From Pelagibius sp. (GTDB lineage: Bacteria; Pseudomonadota; Alphaproteobacteria; Kiloniellales; Kiloniellaceae): a stretch of DNA of 45,327 nucleotides. Location: positions 1-45,327 of the forward strand of contig NZ_JANQKD010000112.1 in assembly GCF_028281305.1 (NCBI RefSeq). Direction: 5' to 3'. The notes below the pieces were generated by a model that saw nothing but the letters and a program-made list of their open reading frames with translations, ran no database searches and was not told where the DNA came from. Positions 41,646-45,327 of this stretch are shown in pieces (position 1 is the first letter of the stretch; every line of letters starts with the position of its first letter). The position numbers and the translations under genes were made by a program.

Positions 41646-42818
41646 ATGACCAGCGACAGCGGGACGATACCGGCACAGGGGGCGGCGGCGGTGGCGCTGG
41701 GCGGCTGTATCGCGCTGGCCGCTGCCATGGGCATCGGGCGCTTCGTCTACACGCCGATCCTGCCCTTCATGGTGGAGAGCCTGGGGCTCAGCCAGGCGCA
41801 GGCGGGCATCGTCGCCTCGGCCAACTTCCTCGGCTATCTGCTGGGCGCCCTGGCCGCCGCCAAGGCGGCACTGCCCGGCGGGCGGCGGCGCTGGTTTCTG
41901 GCGGCGCTGGCAGTCTCAGCGCTAACCACCGCTGCCATGGCTGCCGAGACATCGCTGGTCCTGTTCCTGGTGCTGCGCTTCGCCGGCGGCGTGGCCAGCG
42001 CCTTCGTCCTCGTGTTCTCTTCGGCGCTGGTTCTGGACCGTCTCGCCGCGGCGGGGAAACCCGGGTTCTCCGCGCTGCACTTCGCCGGCGTCGGCTGCGG
42101 CATCGCGCTCTCCGCCGTGCTGGTCGCCGTTCTGGCCGCCCAGGGCAGCGACTGGCGCGACCTCTGGCTGGCCAGCGGTGCGGTCTCCCTGCTCGCCTTG
42201 GCCGCGGCGGTCAAGCTGATCCCGCCGGAGCCGGAGGGCGCCTCATCGCCGCCACGCGGGGCCGCGCAGGACGGCGACCGCCGCAGGCTGGTCGCCCTTA
42301 TCGTCGCCTATGGGCTCTTCGGGTTCGGCTACGTCATCACCGCGACCTTCCTCTCCACCCTGGTGCGCCTGACGCCGGAGATCCGCTGGCTGGAGCCCTA
42401 TGTCTGGCTGACCGTGGGTCTTGCTGCCGTGCCCTCGGTGGCCTTCTGGACCTGGGTGGCCGGGCGCCTCGGCAAGGCCCGCGGCTTCGCGCTGGCCTGC
42501 CTGGCGGAGGGTCTGGGCGTGGCGCTCTCCGTCCTCGGCAGCGGCGCTCTATCGGTGCTGCTGGCCGCGGCACTGCTGGGCGGGACCTTCATGGGCATCA
42601 CCGCCCTGGGCCTGGTCTACGCCCGCAGCCTCACCGCCGGCGACCCGCGCCGCTCCATCGCCCTGATGACGGCGGCCTTCGGCCTCGGCCAGATGATCGG
42701 CCCCAGCTTCGCCGGCTATGCCTATGGCTTCGGCCAGTCCTTCCTGCTGCCCAGCCTGGTGGCCGCCGCGGCTCTGCTGGTGGCCTTCGCTCTCACCATG
42801 GACTGGCGCCGCGCCTGA
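41646..42818 (+). CDS. YbfB/YjiJ-type MFS transporter
   Basis: This 390-aa, 12-helix permease starts at ATG 41646. LGGCIALAAAMGIGRFVYTP and ILPFMVESLGLSQAQAGIVA are the signature opening of the YbfB/YjiJ (MFS_4) family, and SANFLGYLLGALAA follows. The central loop is short and charged (PEPEGASSPPRGAAQDGDRR). Substrate unknown; related proteins are often called arabinose-type efflux pumps without proof. It stands alone. Confidence 0.88.
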   Translation: MTSDSGTIPAQGAAAVALGGCIALAAAMGIGRFVYTPILPFMVESLGLSQAQAGIVASANFLGYLLGALAAAKAALPGGRRRWFLAALAVSALTTAAMAAETSLVLFLVLRFAGGVASAFVLVFSSALVLDRLAAAGKPGFSALHFAGVGCGIALSAVLVAVLAAQGSDWRDLWLASGAVSLLALAAAVKLIPPEPEGASSPPRGAAQDGDRRRLVALIVAYGLFGFGYVITATFLSTLVRLTPEIRWLEPYVWLTVGLAAVPSVAFWTWVAGRLGKARGFALACLAEGLGVALSVLGSGALSVLLAAALLGGTFMGITALGLVYARSLTAGDPRRSIALMTAAFGLGQMIGPSFAGYAYGFGQSFLLPSLVAAAALLVAFALTMDWRRA

Positions 42819-42842
42819 CCGCGATCTGCCGAAACCGCACGT

Positions 42843-42884
42843 CATCCCTTCAGCGACAGCCCTTCATTGGCATCCCTTCAGGGG
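42843..42884. repeat. 14-bp tandem repeat spanning the AraC-type gene's stop codon
   Basis: Three units start at 42843, 42857 and 42871 with a shared cccttca. On the minus strand each carries TGAAGGG, and the stop codon TGA (42864-42866) of the AraC-type gene is one of these. Confidence 0.8.
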
Positions 42885-43733
42885 CATGTGGATCTCGGTG
42901 ATGTTGTCCGCGGGCGCCACCTCGCGGGGGTTGGTGAGATAATACTCCATGCAGGGGGCGTCCCCCGGCTCCTCGCCGCTCTGCGGCAGCCAGGTGCCGA
43001 AGAACCAGTTGTAGGCGCCGAGCAGTTCGGCATAGGCACCTTTGAAGCGCAGGATGGCATGGCGCCCGCCGGGCACGTCCACCAGGTGGATCGGCTCCTT
43101 CACCGCCGTGCCGGGTTCCACCGAGATGCCGACGTCGGAGCGCAGGTCCTCTTCCGCCACCGCACCCGGGTCGTCGTGGTAGATGCCGATGACTCGGGTC
43201 TCGGGCCCCATCTGGCCGGCGCCCATGGCCCAGGCGAAGACCTGGTTAAAGGGCTTCTCGACCTCCAGGTAGGGGCCGACGTGGCGGATCGCGGCCAGGG
43301 TGACCGGCTCCACCTCTTCGATACGGACGTCATGCATTGCGGAGTTTCCTTCTTTCGGGGGGCTGAGGGTGATGGGCGGGTCGAGCCGCCCTTCGGTGCG
43401 GTAGACCGCCGGGCTGCGCCCGAAGGCGCGGGAGAAGGCCCGGGTGAAGGCGGCGGCCGAGCCGTAGCCCGCCGCGCGGGCCACGGCCTCCACAGGGTCG
43501 TCGTCCTTGATGAGCGCGTTGGCGGCGTGGTGCAGGCGCAGGCGCGTCACCATCTGGGCCAGGGTCTCGCCGGTGAAGGCGTGCCAGCAGCGGTGGAAGT
43601 GGTAGGGCGAGAGGCAGGCCACCTCGGCCAGGCGGTCCAGGTCCAGGTCCTCCTCCAGATGCGCGGTGATGTAGTCGCTCACCCGGACGAAGCGGCCCAG
43701 CCAGGCCTGCTGTGTGGTCTCTCTTTGGCTCAT
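42864..43733 (-). CDS. AraC-type regulator with GyrI-like effector domain
   Basis: The 289-aa regulator has an AraC double helix-turn-helix at residues 10-110 (DYITAHLEEDLDLDRLAEVA, CLSPYHFHRCWHAFTGETLA, AVARAAGYGSAAAFTRAFSR). A linker leads to a GyrI-like (SOUL/GyrI fold) ligand-binding domain from about 135 (VRIEEVEPVTLAAIRHVGPY, GTWLPQSGEEPGDAPCMEYY). This is the Rob/SoxS-related layout that responds to toxic compounds. The ATG at 43733 has GGAG upstream; an in-frame start at 43814 adds a basic tail. It converges with the MFS gene, a plausible target, though this is not shown. Confidence 0.9.
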   Translation of the reverse strand: MSQRETTQQAWLGRFVRVSDYITAHLEEDLDLDRLAEVACLSPYHFHRCWHAFTGETLAQMVTRLRLHHAANALIKDDDPVEAVARAAGYGSAAAFTRAFSRAFGRSPAVYRTEGRLDPPITLSPPKEGNSAMHDVRIEEVEPVTLAAIRHVGPYLEVEKPFNQVFAWAMGAGQMGPETRVIGIYHDDPGAVAEEDLRSDVGISVEPGTAVKEPIHLVDVPGGRHAILRFKGAYAELLGAYNWFFGTWLPQSGEEPGDAPCMEYYLTNPREVAPADNITEIHMPLKGCQ

Positions 43734-43877
43734 GGGCGGGCTCCCTCGCTCGCGGTTCTCTTGGGCGCTCTCTCGGCATCGGCCTCTGGTTCGTGGCCTC
43801 TGGGCGCGCCCCAAGACCTATCCGAAGCCCGCTTGATCTGTCTTGCGGAAATGAAGAAGGGCGACCTGCCGAGTTAA

Positions 43878-43974
43878 CCCTCTCCCCTCGCGGGAGAGGG
43901 AGGGACCCGCGACAGCGGGAAGGTGAGGGGGAGATACCGCCCACGAAGTGGGAGGGTGAGGGGGACTGCGCTAT
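43878..43974. repeat. intergenic CCCTCTCCC-type palindromic repeat
   Basis: CCCTCTCCC and GGGAGAGGG form a hairpin at 43878-43900. Further units follow with ggtgaggggg around 43921 and 43955. This is a frequent alphaproteobacterial intergenic repeat. It sits in front of the NrtS-like gene. Confidence 0.7.
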
Positions 43975-43998
43975 GTTGGCAGCAAAGGGGACCAAGGA

Positions 43999-44229
43999 AT
44001 GACGAAACGATGGCTTGCCGTTGCCCTTCGCCCGGCCGTAGTGCGCCGCTCGGTGACCGTGGCGCTGGTCGTTGGCACTGCGCTGGTGGCGATCAACCAG
44101 GGCGACCGCCTCATCGCCGGCCAGGGCCTCGACCTGATGAAGGCCCTGCTGACCTACCTCGTCCCCTACGGTGTCGCCACCTACGGCGCCGTTTCGGCGC
44201 TGCTGGGGCGGGGCGACGGCCCAGAGTGA
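43999..44229 (+). CDS. nrtS: NrtS-like small membrane protein (nitrate/nitrite transporter NrtS)
   Basis: The 76-aa protein has two hydrophobic helices (VTVALVVGTALVAINQGDRL and LLTYLVPYGVATYGAVSALL). The patterns ALRPAVVRRSVTVALVVGT, INQGDRLIAGQ and YLVPYGVATYGAV match the small NrtS family proposed to help nitrate and nitrite uptake. No nitrate genes are in the window. ATG 43999 follows AAGGA. Confidence 0.75.
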   Translation: MTKRWLAVALRPAVVRRSVTVALVVGTALVAINQGDRLIAGQGLDLMKALLTYLVPYGVATYGAVSALLGRGDGPE

Positions 44230-44238
44230 CAAATGAGA

Positions 44239-44269
44239 GATCCCTCTCCCCACGGTGGGAAGAGGGATC
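44239..44269. terminator. hairpin between convergent genes
   Basis: GATCCCTCTCCCCAC pairs with GTGGGAAGAGGGATC with one mismatch, between the nrtS-like gene and the convergent gene at 44303. It may act as a bidirectional terminator, or be a copy of the CCCTCTCCC repeat. A T-run is missing. Confidence 0.5.
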
Positions 44270-44302
44270 GGGTTTCTGCAGTCGGCAAACGGTCCGCTGA
44301 GG

Positions 44303-44632
44303 TCACCAGACCCGGGTTCCGTCCGCCTTGGTGCAGCTGGTGGAACCGTCGGGGTTGGTGCTGATTCCGCCGTCGGAAAGCAAGCAGGCCTTGAGCCAAA
44401 TTTCGTCTTCCCTCTCCTGTTGTGACTTCTTGGCGGCGGGGCTTGCGCTGGTGCCGTTTCCTCTCAGACCCGGAGTAGCGGGCTTGCTGTCTTGTTGCTG
44501 AATGGCCGCAGGGTTGCTGGGTTTTTGGGGAGAGCCAGCTTCGCTGACAGTGACGAGGCCCCCTGTCGCAACCATGGCGGCCATGGCGAAGAGCGCCGCT
44601 TTGACGGCGGGTCGGGTCGTGAGATTGATCAT
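44303..44632 (-). CDS. small secreted protein of unknown function
   Basis: The 109-aa protein from the ATG at 44632 has a signal peptide (AVKAALFAMAAMVATGGLVT, cleavage near SEA). The mature part has a low-complexity, Pro/Gln/Ser-rich middle (SPQKPSNPAAIQQQDSKPAT) and a C-terminal block with two cysteines (IWLKACLLSDGGI and TSCTKADGTRVW). I do not recognise the family; the C-terminal block looks conserved. An upstream in-frame start at 44794 would bury the signal. Confidence 0.55.
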   Translation of the reverse strand: MINLTTRPAVKAALFAMAAMVATGGLVTVSEAGSPQKPSNPAAIQQQDSKPATPGLRGNGTSASPAAKKSQQEREDEIWLKACLLSDGGISTNPDGSTSCTKADGTRVW

Positions 44633-44850
44633 TGAGGAACTCCGGAAAAGTGGCGGTGAAACGGTCAATCCGTTGGTCGGGTCCACAGAAAGACCGGTTC
44701 GCCTTTGCCGCGTGACCTTCGTTCGGTCCAACCCCAGAGCGCGGACGCCAGCTTGTCTTCTTTGCCCCAGACCGTTCGTCCGCTTATACTGCACCTGCGA
44801 AATGGCCAGCCTGCGCCGGCTTGGCCGGCGATGAGACGAGGGCGGAGACG

Positions 44851-45327
44851 ATGAGCGATTGGCCGGAGAAGACCCTGGCGGACTGGCAGGCCCTGGCGGC
44901 GAAGGAGCTGAAGGGCGCCGCGGCGGAGTCCCTGACCTGGGAGACGCCGGAGGGCATCGCCGTCAAGCCGCTCTACACGGCGGAAGACCTGGAGGGGCTG
45001 GAAACGGTCGGGAGCCTGCCGGGCTTCGCGCCCTTCACCCGCGGCCCGCGGGCCACGATGTACGCCGGGCGGCCCTGGACCCTGCGCCAGTACGCCGGCT
45101 TTTCCACCGCCGAGGCCTCCAACGCCTTCTACCGCGCCAACCTGGCCGCCGGGCAGAAGGGGCTCTCGGTCGCCTTCGATCTGGCCACGCACCGCGGCTA
45201 TGACTCCGACCATCCGCGCGTCGTCGGCGACGTCGGCAAGGCGGGGGTGGCCATCGATTCCGTGGAGGACATGAAGATCCTCTTCGACGGCATCCCGCTG
45301 GACGAGATGTCGGTCTCCATGACCATG
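44851..45327 (+). CDS. scpA: methylmalonyl-CoA mutase large subunit, partial
   Basis: The first 159 codons are present; the gene runs off the right edge. [76 protein letters not shown] and [20 protein letters not shown] are the conserved N-terminal half of the mutase catalytic domain. The enzyme, using adenosylcobalamin, interconverts methylmalonyl-CoA and succinyl-CoA. The ATG is at 44851. The small subunit or MeaB gene is not in view. Ethylmalonyl-CoA mutase (Ecm) is related and cannot be fully excluded from the partial sequence. Confidence 0.9.
   Translation, partial: MSDWPEKTLADWQALAAKELKGAAAESLTWETPEGIAVKPLYTAEDLEGLETVGSLPGFAPFTRGPRATMYAGRPWTLRQYAGFSTAEASNAFYRANLAAGQKGLSVAFDLATHRGYDSDHPRVVGDVGKAGVAIDSVEDMKILFDGIPLDEMSVSMTM

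Overview
The window is GC-rich, densely packed chromosomal DNA. It most resembles an alphaproteobacterium of the Rhodospirillales/Kiloniellales kind. Supporting signs are a class I (archaeal-type) lysyl-tRNA synthetase, a DUF952-pyrD-arsC neighbourhood, a TipF-like degenerate EAL protein, ECF promoters of the GGAA-N16-CGTT type, and intergenic palindromes typical of alphaproteobacteria. No tRNA, rRNA, CRISPR array or intact insertion sequence was seen. The species cannot be named from this sequence.

Layout. At 1-5 kb: a partial TerB-like gene, an AEC-family permease, a GbsR/MarR-type regulator followed by a DUF4166/TIGR01777 gene pair, and a PAS_5 protein. At 5-11.5 kb: a DinG-type helicase, an ECF sigma / anti-sigma-like / CpxP-like operon, and lysK. 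At 11.5-15 kb: an accessory stretch with unfamiliar, partly AT-richer genes, repeats and a proteasome-like Ntn-hydrolase candidate. At 15-21 kb: a LysR regulator divergent from a fused two-unit ABC transporter, a short Ada/AraC regulator and a PEP-mutase-like lyase. At 21-25 kb: a subtilase with 35 consecutive aspartates, divergent from an ECF sigma/anti-sigma pair, then a lipoprotein. At 25-32.4 kb: a co-directional cassette of Asp/Asn hydroxylase, alpha/beta hydrolase, P-loop protein, ABC transporter, histidine kinase and response regulator. At 32-45 kb: an aminotransferase, an S24-like regulator, DUF952-pyrD-arsC, a tipF-like gene, a HAD protein, a DUF5939 adenylate cyclase, a histidine phosphatase, an MFS permease, an AraC/GyrI regulator, an NrtS-like protein, a small secreted protein and the start of methylmalonyl-CoA mutase.

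The strongest new signal is a small ECF regulon. The promoter GGAAT-N16-CGTT occurs with identical spacing in front of the poly-Asp subtilase (minus strand), the ECF sigma gene (plus strand) and the lipoprotein gene. A fourth match lies inside the adjacent cassette. This suggests a self-amplifying envelope-stress circuit whose outputs are a very acidic secreted protease and a lipoprotein.

Three other signals stand out. The GbsR-type regulator has a perfect 20-bp palindrome over its -10 box and start codon, with a near copy before the next gene, and its transcript is predicted to be leaderless. The 339-aa protein at 13788-14807 aligns without gaps to the proteasome/HslV N-terminus (Thr1, Gly16-Asp17, Thr21). 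Finally, short tandem duplications (14-17 bp) repeatedly span stop codons: at least four genes carry duplicated stop-codon units.
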